The notes: generated by a model not told the origin, from the letters alone. 64,000 nucleotides of DNA from Novosphingobium terrae (GCF_017163935.1 NZ_JABVZR010000001.1:744001-808000); one strand, 5' to 3'. Shown: positions 8,448 through 20,025, counted from the first letter of the stretch. Numbers and translations: made by a program.

Positions 8448-8663
8448 TCAGTCGCGGAAATCTTCGCCGACAAGGTCGAGATAGGCGATCACATCATTGT
8501 CGGTAGCAAGGTACAGGCCTTCCTGCACCTCCTGCGGCTGCTGGTCGGCCACGATCAGCGCCTGAGAGAGCGGGCCGTAGAACAGGGTGGAAGCCGCGCC
8601 GCCCTCGCTGTCGCCATCGAGGTGATAGAGCCGCACCGTGGCGCCGTCGTTGGTGGTGCGCAT
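8448..8663 (-). CDS. Small hypothetical protein (71 aa)
   Basis: A 71-residue acidic soluble protein with no signal peptide or membrane segment. It begins MRTTNDGATVRLYHL and contains the compact segments STLFYGPLSQAL and EGLYLATDNDVIAYLDLVGED. Its ATG overlaps the stop of the upstream DUF4169-type gene (TGATG), so the two are probably translated together. I do not recognise a family of known function. Length, codon use and coupling support a real gene rather than a shadow frame. Confidence 0.65.
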   Translation of the reverse strand: MRTTNDGATVRLYHLDGDSEGGAASTLFYGPLSQALIVADQQPQEVQEGLYLATDNDVIAYLDLVGEDFRD

Positions 8664-8842
8664 CAGTCCTTCTCCAGCTTTGCGCCATCGACGATGCGCG
8701 TCAGGCGGGCCTCTTCCGCCGCACGGATCTGGCGCTCGCCCTTGGTGGCGCCGAATTTGGCGCGGTTGGTTGCGGCGGTCTTTTCGGCAGTGTCGCGGGC
8801 CTTGGCCTTGCGGGCCAGGCGCAGATTGATGATTTCGGCCAT
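8663..8842 (-). CDS. DUF4169 family protein
   Basis: A 59-residue basic protein starting MAEIINLRLARKAKAR, followed by a segment with TAATNRAKFGATKGERQ. This matches the short, Arg/Lys/Ala-rich DUF4169 proteins of alphaproteobacteria, whose function is unknown. The longer frame extends to 9028, but the internal ATG at 8842 gives the family's normal start and avoids overlap with the divergent acetyltransferase gene. It forms a two-gene unit with the 71-residue protein downstream. Confidence 0.75.
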   Translation of the reverse strand: MAEIINLRLARKAKARDTAEKTAATNRAKFGATKGERQIRAAEEARLTRIVDGAKLEKD

Positions 8843-8917
8843 GGCGCGGTTATAGGCTCTGTGTGAGTGAGGGGAAGGGGGCTCGCCATCATCGCTGGCG
8901 CGGGTTAGGGATGCGGC

Positions 8918-9508
8918 ATGACCCAGATCGCGATCCACCCCCTTGCGGGCGATGCCCTGCGCGCTGCCATTCCCGACCTTGCCCGGCTGCGCTGCGCGGT
9001 CTTTGCCGAGTGGCCCTATCTCTATCACGGCGATCCGAACGCGGAATCGGACTATCTGCGCGATTTCGGCGCTTCGGAGAAAGCCGTGCTGATCGGCGCC
9101 TATGATGGCGACCGCATCGTGGGCGTGGCCACCGCCTCGCCGATGGTGGAGCAGAAGGAGACCTACCGTCAGGCCTTCGAGGAGCGCGGGATCGTCACGG
9201 CCACCTTATTCTATTTCGGTGAAAGCGTGCTGCTGCCCGAATATCGCGGGCGCGGCATCGGCCATGCCTTCTTCGACCATCGCGAGGAGCAGGCCAAGCG
9301 CCTCGGCGCCAAGGCGGCGAGTTTCTGCGGCGTGATCCGCCCGTTGGATCATCCCGCACGCCCTGCCGATTTCCAGCCGCTCGATCCCTTCTGGCGCAAG
9401 CGCGGTTACGAGCCCATCGAAGGCCTGATCACCAACTTCGCCTGGAAGGACCACGGCGAGACCGAGGCCAGCGAAAAGCCGATGCAATATTGGATCAAGA
9501 CGCTCTGA
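8918..9508 (+). CDS. GNAT family N-acetyltransferase
   Basis: A 196-residue protein of the GCN5-related acetyltransferase fold, which transfers acetyl from acetyl-CoA to an amine. The acetyl-CoA-binding motif A is visible as EYRGRGIGHAFFDHREEQAK near residue 110, preceded by the beta-strand ESVLLP. A weak AGGGA site lies before the ATG. The stop overlaps the start of the following nitrilase-family gene (TGATG), indicating coupled translation and a shared process, perhaps detoxification or salvage of an amine or amide. The acceptor substrate cannot be told from sequence. Confidence 0.85.
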   Translation: MTQIAIHPLAGDALRAAIPDLARLRCAVFAEWPYLYHGDPNAESDYLRDFGASEKAVLIGAYDGDRIVGVATASPMVEQKETYRQAFEERGIVTATLFYFGESVLLPEYRGRGIGHAFFDHREEQAKRLGAKAASFCGVIRPLDHPARPADFQPLDPFWRKRGYEPIEGLITNFAWKDHGETEASEKPMQYWIKTL

Positions 9509-10431
9509 TGTCGGCTTACACCATCGCTCTGGCGCAATATCCCATCGACCAATTCCCCGACTGGGCCGCCTATGAAGCCAAGCTGACGCGCTGGGTGGAG
9601 CAGGCCGCTGCGGGCGGTGCCGCTCTGGCGGTGTTCCCTGAATATGGCGCGATGGAACTGGCCAGCCTCGATGCTGCGACGCAGAGCGATCTCCATGGCT
9701 CGCTGGCCACGGTGGCGGGGCTGATGGAACGGGCGGATGCGCTGCATGCCGATCTGGCCGCGCGCCACGGCCTGCACATCCTTGCGGCCAGCGGCCCGGT
9801 GCTGGTCGAGGGCCATTATCTCAACCGCGCGCGCCTCTTCACGCCGGAAGGTAAGGTCGGCCATCAGGATAAGCTGATGATGACCCGCTTCGAGGCCGAG
9901 GAATGGGGCGTCTTCCCCGCCAGCGCGGTCAACGCGCCGCTGCATCTCTTCGAGACCGCGCTGGGCCGCATCGCCATCGCCATATGCTACGACAGTGAGT
10001 TCCCCTTGATCGCCCGCGCGGCCGTGGAAGCGGGCGCGCAGCTGTTGCTGGTGCCAAGCTGCACCGACACGCCGCAGGGCTATTGGCGCGTGCGGATCGG
10101 ATCGCAGGCGCGGGCTCTGGAGGGGCAGATGTATGTCGCCCAATCGCCCACCGTGGGGTTGGCGCCGTGGTCGCCTGCGCTGGATGTAAACCATGGCGCT
10201 GCCGGGCTGTATGGCCCGCCGGATGGTCCCAAGGGCGGCGACTGGCGATTCCCGCCTGACGGCGTGATCGCCATTGGATCGATGGATGCCTCGCAATGGG
10301 TTTTCGCGCAGGTTGATCTGGCGCGGGTGGAGGCTCTGCGGGCGAATGGCGGCGTTCTGCCTGCGCGCGATTGGGTGAAGCAACCGGGGGCTGTGGCCTT
10401 GCCCAAGGTGGAAGTGGTGGATTTAAGGTAA
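9508..10431 (+). CDS. Carbon-nitrogen hydrolase (nitrilase superfamily amidase)
   Basis: A 307-residue hydrolase of C-N bonds. The catalytic triad is visible: Glu in VFPEYGAMEL, Lys in GHQDKLMMTRFE and Cys in IAICYDSEFPL. The start at 9508 overlaps the acetyltransferase stop; an upstream in-frame ATG at 9490 lies inside that gene. The companion GNAT gene recalls operons in which an amidase and an acetyltransferase act on the same amine or amide, but the substrate is unknown. Repeat copy B begins nine bases after the stop and is the only terminator-like structure there. Confidence 0.88.
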   Translation: MSAYTIALAQYPIDQFPDWAAYEAKLTRWVEQAAAGGAALAVFPEYGAMELASLDAATQSDLHGSLATVAGLMERADALHADLAARHGLHILAASGPVLVEGHYLNRARLFTPEGKVGHQDKLMMTRFEAEEWGVFPASAVNAPLHLFETALGRIAIAICYDSEFPLIARAAVEAGAQLLLVPSCTDTPQGYWRVRIGSQARALEGQMYVAQSPTVGLAPWSPALDVNHGAAGLYGPPDGPKGGDWRFPPDGVIAIGSMDASQWVFAQVDLARVEALRANGGVLPARDWVKQPGAVALPKVEVVDLR

Positions 10432-10439
10432 GAAGGAAA

Positions 10440-10666
10440 ATGCGAGGGGGTAACCCCCTCGCGCTCCCATGACGTCTCCCGACAAAAAGGTTGGTGGCAT
10501 CCCATCGGTGCGTAACCTTTCCACGGACACGAAAAAGGCGCCGCAGGCAGGAAGCCCCGGCGCCTTTTCTCGTTTGAAAGCCTGCGGCGCGGCGACGTTG
10601 CTCTGTGGCCGAACCCGAAGCGCAACGCAGACATTAAAGGGAGCGCGAGGGCGATGGCCCTCGCAC
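10440..10666 (-). repeat. Structured intergenic repeat, copy B (inverted, R-L)
   Basis: A 227-bp copy in reverse orientation to copies A, F, G and H. The left palindrome GCGAGGGGG-t-a-a-CCCCCTCGC is followed by the R motif GACGTCTCCCGAC. The central hairpin has 11-bp arms GCGCCGCAGGC (10538-10548) and GCCTGCGGCGC (10580-10590). The right end has the L motif and a palindrome with altered centre, GCGAGGGC-gatg-GCCCTCGC. It fills the gap between two convergent genes, nine bases from one stop and eleven from the other. Confidence 0.85.
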
Positions 10667-10676
10667 TTATCCTTCT

Positions 10677-12161
10677 TCAAATTCCCTGCACATCCCGAAC
10701 CAGAGGCGCATGGCGATCCACCAAAATCGCGCTCGCCTCGTTCAACCCGAGAAGCTCCACTGCGATGCCGTGGCGGCGCATGCGGGTGACGACATCTTCC
10801 AGCGCCCCCACGGCGGTGATGTCCCACAAATGCCCTTGCGTCAGATCGATGCGGACATTTGCCGCTGTGTCACGCAGATCGAAGTGATCGGCGAAGATAT
10901 CGGCGCTGGCGAAGAAGATCTGGCCGGAGACGTTGTAGAGGCGGGTATCGGTGGCGGCATCGTACTCCACCTGCACCGCCATCAGGCGTGTCACCTTGAA
11001 GGCGAAGAACACGCCGGAGAGCAGCACGCCCACGCCGACGCCTGCCGACAAATCATGCGTGGCCACCGTCACCGCCACTGTCGCCAGCATCACGATGCCG
11101 GAAACCTTGGGGTGGCGGGCCAGATCGCTGATCGAACTCCATGAGAAGGTGCTGATCGAGACCATGATCATGATCGCCACCAGCGCGGCGACGGGCACCT
11201 TTTCGGCCCATGGGCGCAGGGGCACCATCACCAGCAGCAGGAACACGCCCGCCACCAGCGTGGAGAGCCTGCCGCGTCCGCCATAGCGCACATTGCCCAC
11301 CGTCTGGCCGATCATGCCGCAGCCCGCGATGCCACCGAACAGGCCGACGGCCACATTGGCAAGGCCAAGGCCGGTGCATTCGCGGGCCTTGGAACTGGTG
11401 GTCTCGGTCAGGTCATCGACCACGCTGGCGGTCATCATTGATTCCAGCAGGCCCACCGCCGCCATGGCGAAGGCGTAGGGGGTGACGATCTTCAGCGTCT
11501 CAAGGCTAAGCGGGATGGCGGGCAGGGCGAAGCCGGGCAGCGAGGAGGGCAGGCGGCCCAGATCGGCCACGGTGCGGATCGGCATGGGGATGGCGATGCT
11601 CACCACCGTCAGCACCACGATGCAGATCAGGGGCGAGGGGATGGCTGTGCTTACGCGCGGCAGCAGGTAGATGATGGCGAGGCCCAGCGCGATCATCGCA
11701 TAGGTGTGCCAGTCGACGCCCAGCATCTGCGGCACCTGCGCCGAGAAGATCAGGATCGCCAGCGCATTGACGAAGCCCGTCCGCACCGAGCGGGAGACGA
11801 AGCGCAGCAGCACATCCAGCCCCAGCAGGCCGAAAAGGATCTGGAAGGCGCCGGCCATCACCGTGGCGGCCAGCAGATAGGACAGGCCATGGGCATGAAC
11901 CAGCGCGGCGGCGACCAGTGCCACCGATCCCGCCGCGCCGGAGATCATGGCGGGGCGTCCTCCGGCAAAGGCGATGACGATGCCGATCACGAAGGAGGCG
12001 AAGAGGCCCACCTGCGGATCGACGCCCGCCACGAAGGAAAAGGCGATCACCTCGGGGATGAGGGCAAAGGTGCCGACCATGCCGGCAAGGATGTCGCGCT
12101 GCATTGCAGCGGCCCCGCCGAACCATTCGGCGCGGTAACGGGCAAGGGTAAGGGCAGTCAT
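10677..12161 (-). CDS. SulP family anion transporter with STAS domain
   Basis: A 494-residue inner-membrane transporter of the SLC26/SulP family, which moves sulfate, bicarbonate or dicarboxylates. About 11 hydrophobic segments span residues 20-400, including the conserved region GAAGSVALVAAAL and the segment FGGIAGCGMIGQTVGNVRYGGR. The C-terminal 100 residues form a STAS domain (IRIDLTQGHLWDITAVGALEDV type sequence near residue 440). The substrate is not evident; no sulfate assimilation or carbonic anhydrase gene adjoins. Its stop codon is 11 bp from repeat copy B, the only terminator-like structure beyond it. Confidence 0.85.
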   Translation of the reverse strand: MTALTLARYRAEWFGGAAAMQRDILAGMVGTFALIPEVIAFSFVAGVDPQVGLFASFVIGIVIAFAGGRPAMISGAAGSVALVAAALVHAHGLSYLLAATVMAGAFQILFGLLGLDVLLRFVSRSVRTGFVNALAILIFSAQVPQMLGVDWHTYAMIALGLAIIYLLPRVSTAIPSPLICIVVLTVVSIAIPMPIRTVADLGRLPSSLPGFALPAIPLSLETLKIVTPYAFAMAAVGLLESMMTASVVDDLTETTSSKARECTGLGLANVAVGLFGGIAGCGMIGQTVGNVRYGGRGRLSTLVAGVFLLLVMVPLRPWAEKVPVAALVAIMIMVSISTFSWSSISDLARHPKVSGIVMLATVAVTVATHDLSAGVGVGVLLSGVFFAFKVTRLMAVQVEYDAATDTRLYNVSGQIFFASADIFADHFDLRDTAANVRIDLTQGHLWDITAVGALEDVVTRMRRHGIAVELLGLNEASAILVDRHAPLVRDVQGI

Positions 12162-12413
12162 GAAAAATCCGCGTGTGATGGGGCCGCAGGCGTCGCCGGA
12201 AGGGCGAAGGGAGATGTCTGCGGCGGGGGGCCCGAAGGGATCGGGCGTTGTCCGGCGGATCGGCGGCCGGAAGAGCCACCCGGAATTTCACCGGGTCCAT
12301 GCGAATGGCGCTCCTCATAACCGCCTGTCGCCGTTAAGGCAATGCGCGTGGGGCGTGGGGGCTGCTGGCCCCCTCGGATACGGCTTTGACGGGCAGCAAA
12401 CAGGGGGCAAGGC

Positions 12414-12864
12414 ATGGTTTCGCGGTTGAAGGCGGTGGCGGCGGCGATGGTGTTCGGGGCAGGGGCGGCACAAGCGGCGGACCCGGTAGCTGTCGACGGC
12501 ACCACCTTTTGTGAGCGTCTGGCCGTGCCGCTCGGGATGCATGCCAGCGTCGAGGAGGCCGATGGTGCCCTGCCGGACCATCCGGTCTACCGGATGAGTC
12601 CAGGTCACGCTGGGGATGGCGTTGGTCGGGGGGAGCAGGGCGGTGAGGATCGGCGTGGAGCCGATTGGAGAAACCACCCTGGCCGAATATAAGGAAGCGC
12701 AGAACAAATGCGAATTGGTCAAGAAGGGCGCGGCTTGCCATCTTGATAGACCGCTCAGGCTGCACATCGAGACGAAGAAGCTCAAGGCCGAGGTGGAGAC
12801 AAGGCCCGGCGAGCGGGCCGAGGTATGGACCACCGGGCTGGAGGTGCGCTGCCGCGACGTCTGA
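12414..12864 (+). pseudogene. Frameshifted secreted hypothetical protein
   Basis: Two adjacent frames look like halves of one gene. The first (from ATG 12414) encodes a signal peptide, MVSRLKAVAAAMVFGAGAAQ, then FCERLAVPLGMHASVEEADG and VYRM. The second frame resumes near 12601 with VTLGMALVGGS, IGVEPIGETTLAEY and a C-terminus with GERAEVWTTGLEVRCRDV. A one- or two-base indel around 12590-12605 would join them into a protein of about 149 residues with paired cysteines. Either the gene is broken or the base sequence has an error. I do not recognise the function. Confidence 0.6.
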
Positions 12865-13164
12865 CACGCACCCCCGCTTGACCTGAAGCGCCAACAGGCC
12901 TAAGGCGCGCCGGTTCGCGATGGGACGGCATGCCGCTGGCCCTGTCGTCAATGAGCTGAACATTGCCGGTGCGTGCCGGGCATTTGCAGGGTCAACCTGC
13001 TGAAAGCCCAGCGTTATCCGTCAAAGTAACCCGGTGCCGCTGGCAGGGGTGGAGCGTTTCGGTTCGCATCGGTTTTATCGGCAGGCCTCGCCTGTGCGAT
13101 TCGCTATGCGGCTTTTCGTCTTCATCTTTGTCGATGGTATCATCTAACAAGGTGAAGTCCCTTC
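12865..13164 (+). promoter_or_regulatory. Leader and promoter region of the str operon
   Basis: A 300-bp stretch with no supported gene, directly upstream of rpsL. Several frames cross it but none has a ribosome binding site or recognisable product. It must hold the promoter of the ribosomal superoperon, because the upstream neighbour is an unrelated broken gene; I could not fix a -35/-10 pair. AACAAGGTGAAG just before 13165 serves as ribosome binding site. Confidence 0.5.
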
Positions 13165-13536
13165 ATGCCTACAATCAACCAGCTGATCCGCAAGGGTCGC
13201 GAGCCGCAGAAGACCAAGTCCAAGGTCCCGGCCATGGAGCAGAACCCGCAGAAGCGCGGCGTCTGCACCCGCGTCTACACCACCACGCCGAAGAAGCCGA
13301 ACTCGGCTCTCCGCAAGGTGGCCAAGGTCCGTCTGACCAACAGCCGCGAAGTCATTTCCTACATCCCCGGTGAAGGCCACAACCTGCAGGAGCACTCGGT
13401 TGTGCTGATCCGCGGCGGTCGTGTGCGCGATCTTCCCGGCGTGCGCTACCACGTGCTGCGCGGCGTGCTGGATACCCAGGGCGTGAAGAACCGCAAGAAG
13501 AGCCGTTCGAAGTACGGCGCCAAGCGTCCCAAGTAA
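13165..13536 (+). CDS. rpsL: 30S ribosomal protein S12
   Basis: A 123-residue decoding-centre protein of normal length ([14 protein letters not shown]... [10 protein letters not shown]). The loop [12 protein letters not shown] keeps Lys43. In the second loop, [13 protein letters not shown], residue 88 (codon 13426-13428, CGC) is Arg, where Escherichia coli and most streptomycin-sensitive bacteria have Lys. It is the first gene of the str operon, with rpsG 76 bp downstream. rpoBC and rplJL do not precede it here. Confidence 0.98.
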   Translation: MPTINQLIRKGREPQKTKSKVPAMEQNPQKRGVCTRVYTTTPKKPNSALRKVAKVRLTNSREVISYIPGEGHNLQEHSVVLIRGGRVRDLPGVRYHVLRGVLDTQGVKNRKKSRSKYGAKRPK

Positions 13537-13612
13537 GCAGGCCCGGGGCTCAACAGCCCTGCCTCTATTCAGGCCGCTTGCCGCGAGCCGTATAAGATAA
13601 GGAATTCATACG

Positions 13613-14083
13613 ATGTCACGTCGTCGTCGTCCCGAGAAGCGGGAAATCCTGCCCGATCCCATGCATGGTGATCAGGTTCTGTCCAAGTTCATGAACAACC
13701 TCATGCTGGACGGCAAGAAGTCGGTTGCCGAGAGCATCGTTTATGGCGCTCTGGAAACCATGCAGACCCGTGCGAAGGCTGACCCCGTTCAGCTGTTCCA
13801 CGACGCTCTGAACAATGTGAAGCCGCAGATCGAAGTGCGCAGCCGCCGCGTCGGTGGTGCGACCTATCAGGTCCCCGTCGAAGTGCGCCCCGAGCGTGCC
13901 CAGGCTCTGGCCATCCGCTGGCTGATCACCGCCGCGCGCAACCGCAGCGAGACCACCATGTCGGCTCGCCTCTCGGCCGAGCTGCTGGACGCTGCCAACA
14001 ACCGCGGCAACGCTGTGAAGAAGCGCGAAGACACCCACCGTATGGCCGACGCCAACCGCGCGTTCAGCCACTACCGCTGGTAA
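13613..14083 (+). CDS. rpsG: 30S ribosomal protein S7
   Basis: A 156-residue primary rRNA-binding protein that organises the 30S head. It starts [16 protein letters not shown] after AAGGAATTCATACG, and contains [17 protein letters not shown] and [18 protein letters not shown], both typical. Second gene of the str operon. A hairpin (14093-14119) follows in the gap before fusA. Confidence 0.98.
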   Translation: MSRRRRPEKREILPDPMHGDQVLSKFMNNLMLDGKKSVAESIVYGALETMQTRAKADPVQLFHDALNNVKPQIEVRSRRVGGATYQVPVEVRPERAQALAIRWLITAARNRSETTMSARLSAELLDAANNRGNAVKKREDTHRMADANRAFSHYRW

Positions 14084-14092
14084 TCTTCTGTC

Positions 14093-14119
14093 TGACGGGG
14101 CCGTTTTGCGGTCCCGTCA
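14093..14119 (+). terminator. Hairpin between rpsG and fusA (possible attenuator)
   Basis: TGACGGG / CCCGTCA arms with an inner CCG/CGG pair and TTTTG loop. There is no T-run after it, so it is more likely an attenuator or mRNA-stability structure than a full terminator. Confidence 0.4.
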
Positions 14120-14191
14120 CACGGATGTCACAGTACTGAACCTAAGGGCAGGGGCCTCACCGGCTTCAACCCGAACCCCAAGGAAGCAACC

Positions 14192-16264
<2,073 letters not shown>

Positions 16265-16455
16265 TCCGATTGGGCCCGGTGACAGGGTGAGGGCGGTTGC
16301 GCTCCCCTTGAAATCGGGCCTGATGGAACAGACATAACGACACGCTTGCTTGATCGATCAGATCAGGCTAGGGGCGGCGCCTGATTTTCAGGCGTGAGTC
16401 TGGCAGGTGCCGTCCCGTTGAAAATTGACATTCGAACGAAAAGAAGGTTTGAAAC

Positions 16456-17646
16456 ATGGCTAAGGCTAAGTTTGAGCGGAACAAGCCGCACTGCAACATC
16501 GGCACCATCGGTCACGTTGACCACGGCAAGACCACGCTGACCGCCGCCATCACCAAGGTGCTGGCTGAGACCGGTGGCGCGACCTTCACCGACTATGCCA
16601 ACATCGACAAGGCTCCCGAAGAGCGCGAGCGCGGCATCACGATCTCGACCGCCCACGTGGAATACGAGACCGCCAACCGTCACTACGCTCACGTCGATTG
16701 CCCCGGCCACGCTGACTATGTGAAGAACATGATCACCGGTGCCGCCCAGATGGACGGCGCGATCCTGGTGGTGAACGCTGCTGACGGCCCGATGCCCCAG
16801 ACCCGCGAGCACATCCTGCTCGCCCGTCAGGTCGGCGTGCCCGCTCTGGTCGTGTACATGAACAAGGTCGACCAGGTCGATGACGCCGAGATCCTCGAGC
16901 TCGTCGAGCTGGAAATCCGCGAGCTGCTGTCGTCTTACGATTTCCCCGGCGACGACATCCCCGTGATCCCCGGTTCGGCTCTGGCCGCTCTGGAAGGTCG
17001 CGACGATGCCATCGGCAAGGAATCGATCTACAAGCTGATGGAAGCTGTCGACAGCTACATCCCGCAGCCCCCCCGTCCGACCGACCGTCCGTTCCTGATG
17101 CCCGTCGAAGACGTGTTCTCGATCTCGGGTCGTGGTACGGTTGTGACCGGCCGCGTCGAGACCGGCATCGTCAAGGTTGGCGAGGAAGTCGAGATCATCG
17201 GTCTGAAGGCCACCGCCAAGACCACCGTGACCGGCGTGGAAATGTTCCGCAAGCTGCTCGACCAGGGTGAAGCTGGCGACAACATCGGCGCTCTGTGCCG
17301 CGGCATCAAGCGTGAAGACGTTGAGCGTGGTCAGGTTCTGGCCAAGCCCGGCACCTGCACCCCGCACACCAACTTCGAATCGGAAGTCTACGTGCTGTCG
17401 AAGGATGAAGGTGGCCGTCACACGCCGTTCTTCGCCAACTACCGCCCGCAGTTCTACTTCCGCACCACCGACGTCACCGGTTCGGTCACGCTGCCCGAGG
17501 GCACCGAGATGGTCATGCCCGGCGACAACGTCCAGCTGAAGGTCGAGCTGATCGCTCCGATCGCGATGGATGAAGGTCTGCGCTTCGCAATCCGCGAAGG
17601 CGGCCGCACCGTCGGTTCGGGGGTTGTCGCGAAGATCACCAAGTAA
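16456..17646 (+). CDS. tuf: Elongation factor Tu
   Basis: A 396-residue GTPase that delivers aminoacyl-tRNA to the ribosome. The G1 motif [28 protein letters not shown] and NKVD are all in place, as is the C-terminal [14 protein letters not shown]. An AAGAAGG ribosome binding site precedes the ATG. Only one tuf copy is in the window. A strong terminator follows at 17658, separating it from rpsJ. Confidence 0.98.
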   Translation: MAKAKFERNKPHCNIGTIGHVDHGKTTLTAAITKVLAETGGATFTDYANIDKAPEERERGITISTAHVEYETANRHYAHVDCPGHADYVKNMITGAAQMDGAILVVNAADGPMPQTREHILLARQVGVPALVVYMNKVDQVDDAEILELVELEIRELLSSYDFPGDDIPVIPGSALAALEGRDDAIGKESIYKLMEAVDSYIPQPPRPTDRPFLMPVEDVFSISGRGTVVTGRVETGIVKVGEEVEIIGLKATAKTTVTGVEMFRKLLDQGEAGDNIGALCRGIKREDVERGQVLAKPGTCTPHTNFESEVYVLSKDEGGRHTPFFANYRPQFYFRTTDVTGSVTLPEGTEMVMPGDNVQLKVELIAPIAMDEGLRFAIREGGRTVGSGVVAKITK

Positions 17647-17657
17647 TATAGGCCGCG

Positions 17658-17700
17658 CAGCCCGAGTGTGATTCGCTCCACTCGGGCTGACGGTTTTTTC
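17658..17700 (+). terminator. Rho-independent terminator after tuf
   Basis: Perfect 11-bp stem CAGCCCGAGTG / CACTCGGGCTG with a 10-nt loop, then ACGGTTTTTTC. It closes the str operon, and implies that rpsJ has its own promoter or relies on partial read-through. Confidence 0.85.
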
Positions 17701-17777
17701 TCGTTTCCCCCGGTTCCCCAAAAGGGATGAAAGCCGGGGGAAATGATTTTTTTGCTCTTTCTCATCGGTAGCAGGAC

Positions 17778-18089
17778 ATGGAAGCTCAGAACATCCGCAT
17801 TCGCCTCAAGGCGTTCGACCACCGCGTGCTTGATCAGGCCACCGGCGAAATCGCCGACACCGCCCGTCGCACCGGCGCCCTCATTCGAGGCCCCATTCCT
17901 CTGCCGACCAAGATCGAGAAGTTCACGGTCAACCGTGGCCCTCACATCGACAAGAAGTCGCGTGAACAGTTTGAAGTGCGCACCTACAAGCGCCTCCTGG
18001 ACATCGTGCAGCCCAACGCCGCCACCGTCGATGCTCTGATGAAGCTCGATCTGGCCGCTGGCGTTAACGTTGAAATCAAGCTGGCGTAA
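17778..18089 (+). CDS. rpsJ: 30S ribosomal protein S10
   Basis: A 103-residue 30S head protein that also serves as NusE in transcription antitermination. It starts [19 protein letters not shown], and contains [20 protein letters not shown]. First gene of the S10 cluster, but separated from rplC by 279 bp that include a hairpin at 18095. Confidence 0.98.
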   Translation: MEAQNIRIRLKAFDHRVLDQATGEIADTARRTGALIRGPIPLPTKIEKFTVNRGPHIDKKSREQFEVRTYKRLLDIVQPNAATVDALMKLDLAAGVNVEIKLA

Positions 18090-18368
18090 GCCGCGGGGGC
18101 CTGCTAAGGGCCCCCATCTCGCGTTGCCTGATTCGTCTTTTGGCTGAGTCTGGCGGGGTTTTCTCAGCCCCTTCGAACGCGATGATTACAGGGATACCTC
18201 CGGCAGGGGCCTTCGGGCAAAGCCGGGCAAGCGTCCCCCGTCTTGTCACAACGCTTTTTGCGTGGTGGCGCGCAGCCCGGACGGGGCTCGTTTAAAAACA
18301 GGGCTGTAAAAACACGCCTGTGGGGGATGGGCCTCCGCAGGCCTCTGTGCATTTAAGGAGTATGGATC
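18090..18368 (+). promoter_or_regulatory. Long leader between rpsJ and rplC
   Basis: A 279-bp gap, unusual because rpsJ and rplC normally lie close together. It begins with hairpin GGGGGCC-tgctaag-GGCCCCC (18095-18115), has several GC-rich self-complementary stretches (for example CCGGCAGGGGCCTTCGGG around 18201), and ends with the AAGGAG site of rplC. No gene is supported here. It could be a ribosomal-protein-binding leader or hold a second promoter. Confidence 0.4.
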
Positions 18369-19094
18369 ATGCGCACCGGCGTGATCGCTAAGAAGGTGGG
18401 GATGACCCGCCTTTTCCAGGAAGACGGTCGCCACGTTCCCGTGACGGTTCTGTCGCTGGAAGATTGCCAGGTGGTTTCGGTTCGCACAGCAGAGCGTGAC
18501 GGTTACGTCGCGGTCCAGCTGGGTGCGGGCGCCGCCAAGCAGAAGAATGTCGCCAAGCCGCAGCGTGAGCATTTCGCCAAGGCTGAAGTGCCGCTGAAGA
18601 TGGAAGTCGCCGAATTCCGCGTCGCCGACGATGCCCTGCTCGATGTGGGTGCAACGATCGCCGCCTCGCACTTCGTCGATGGCCAGCTGGTGGACATCAC
18701 GGGTCACACCCAGGGTAAGGGCTTTGCCGGCGCTATGAAGCGCTGGGGCTTCGGCGGTATGCGCGCCACCCATGGTGTGTCGATCTCTCACCGTGCGCAT
18801 GGTTCGACGGGTAACCGTCAGGACCCCGGCAAGGTCTTCAAGAACAAGAAGATGGCCGGCCACATGGGTGACCGTCAGCGCACCCAGCAGAATCTCGAAG
18901 TCGTTCGCACCGACAGCGATCGCGGCCTGATCTTCGTGAAGGGCTCCGTGCCCGGCGCCAAGAACGGCTGGTTGCTGGTTCGCGATGCGGTCAAGGTTTC
19001 GCGTCACGCCGACGCGCCGTATCCCGCTGGCATCAAGTCGGCCAACGATACGGCTGCCCCGGCTGTCGAAGCCGACGCTGGTCAGGAGGGTTAA
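18369..19094 (+). CDS. rplC: 50S ribosomal protein L3
   Basis: A 241-residue protein that initiates 50S assembly near the peptidyl-transferase centre. It starts [20 protein letters not shown], and has the basic loop with [19 protein letters not shown] and [17 protein letters not shown]. Strong AAGGAG site before the ATG; rplD starts three bases after the stop. The C-terminus has an Ala-rich acidic tail ([13 protein letters not shown]). Confidence 0.98.
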   Translation: MRTGVIAKKVGMTRLFQEDGRHVPVTVLSLEDCQVVSVRTAERDGYVAVQLGAGAAKQKNVAKPQREHFAKAEVPLKMEVAEFRVADDALLDVGATIAASHFVDGQLVDITGHTQGKGFAGAMKRWGFGGMRATHGVSISHRAHGSTGNRQDPGKVFKNKKMAGHMGDRQRTQQNLEVVRTDSDRGLIFVKGSVPGAKNGWLLVRDAVKVSRHADAPYPAGIKSANDTAAPAVEADAGQEG

Positions 19095-19097
19095 GCC

Positions 19098-19724
19098 GTG
19101 AAGGTCCAGATCAAGAATCTCGACGGTTCGGCCGCTGCTGGCGAAATCGAACTGAACGATGCTGTGTTCGGCCTGGAGCCGCGCGCTGACATCCTGCACC
19201 GCGTTGTCACCTGGCAGCTCGAGAACCGTCGCGGCATCGCCCGTGGCGCCCGCGAGCGTTCGGACGTTGCCCGCACCGGCAAGAAGTTCGGCAACCAGAA
19301 GGGTGGCGGTTCCGCCCGTCACGGCGATCGCAAGGCTCCCGTCTTCATCGGCGGTGGTAAGGCGATGGGTCCGCGCGTTCGCGAGTTCAACATCTCGCTG
19401 AACAAGAAGATCCGCGCGCTTGGCCTCAAGCTCGCCCTGTCCTCGAAGGTCGACAATGGCCTGATCGTGGTCGACAGCCTGGAACTGGCCGAAGCCAAGA
19501 CCAAGGGCCTGGCCGCCACCTTCGCCAAGGCTGGCATTGCCGGCAAGGTGCTGGTGATCGACGGTGAAGCCGTGAACGCTGGTTTCGCGCAGGCTGCCGG
19601 CAACCTCGTGGGCGTCAATGTGCTCCCCGCCGTGGGTGCCAATGTCTACGACATCCTGAAGCATGACACGCTGGTGCTGACCCGCGCCGCTGTCGAAAAG
19701 CTGGAGGCCCGTTTCAATGGCTAA
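19098..19724 (+). CDS. rplD: 50S ribosomal protein L4
   Basis: A 208-residue exit-tunnel protein. The tunnel loop [20 protein letters not shown] and the C-terminal [15 protein letters not shown] are clear. In E. coli L4 autoregulates this operon; the 279-bp leader before rplC may play such a role here, by inference. The last 8 bases overlap rplW. Confidence 0.98.
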   Translation: MKVQIKNLDGSAAAGEIELNDAVFGLEPRADILHRVVTWQLENRRGIARGARERSDVARTGKKFGNQKGGGSARHGDRKAPVFIGGGKAMGPRVREFNISLNKKIRALGLKLALSSKVDNGLIVVDSLELAEAKTKGLAATFAKAGIAGKVLVIDGEAVNAGFAQAAGNLVGVNVLPAVGANVYDILKHDTLVLTRAAVEKLEARFNG

Positions 19725-20019
19725 CGGTATCGACACTCGTCATTACGACGTGATCGTGGCGCCCCACATCACCGAGAAGACCACGCTGCTCTCCGAGCAC
19801 AACGCCGTGGTGTTCAAGGTGGCTGACAAGGCGACCAAGCCCGAAATCAAGGCAGCTGTGGAAGCGCTCTTCGACGTCAAGGTCGTTGGTGTGAACACGC
19901 TGACCCAGAAGGGCAAGACCAAGCGCTGGAAGGGCAAGCCCTACAAGCGCAGCGACGTCAAGAAGGCGGTCGTGACGCTGGCTCCCGGCCAGTCGATCGA
20001 CGTCACGAGCGGGATCTAA
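19717..20019 (+). CDS. rplW: 50S ribosomal protein L23
   Basis: A 100-residue protein at the tunnel exit, docking site for trigger factor and SRP. It contains [20 protein letters not shown] and the loop [20 protein letters not shown]. Overlaps rplD by 8 bases, so translation is coupled. Confidence 0.97.
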   Translation: MANGIDTRHYDVIVAPHITEKTTLLSEHNAVVFKVADKATKPEIKAAVEALFDVKVVGVNTLTQKGKTKRWKGKPYKRSDVKKAVVTLAPGQSIDVTSGI

Positions 20020-20025
20020 CGGGCC

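Noticed and set aside
12162..12320. Possible cobalamin-type leader upstream of the SulP gene (CGGTGAAATTCCGGG on the minus strand)
   Set aside because: Only a short piece matches; the other conserved B12-box elements are absent and the transporter has no link to cobalamin.
12290..12350. Resemblance to a fluoride riboswitch (GCGAATGG...CATAACCGCC)
   Set aside because: The second half of the consensus is missing and no fluoride-export gene follows; the gene downstream is a broken secreted protein.
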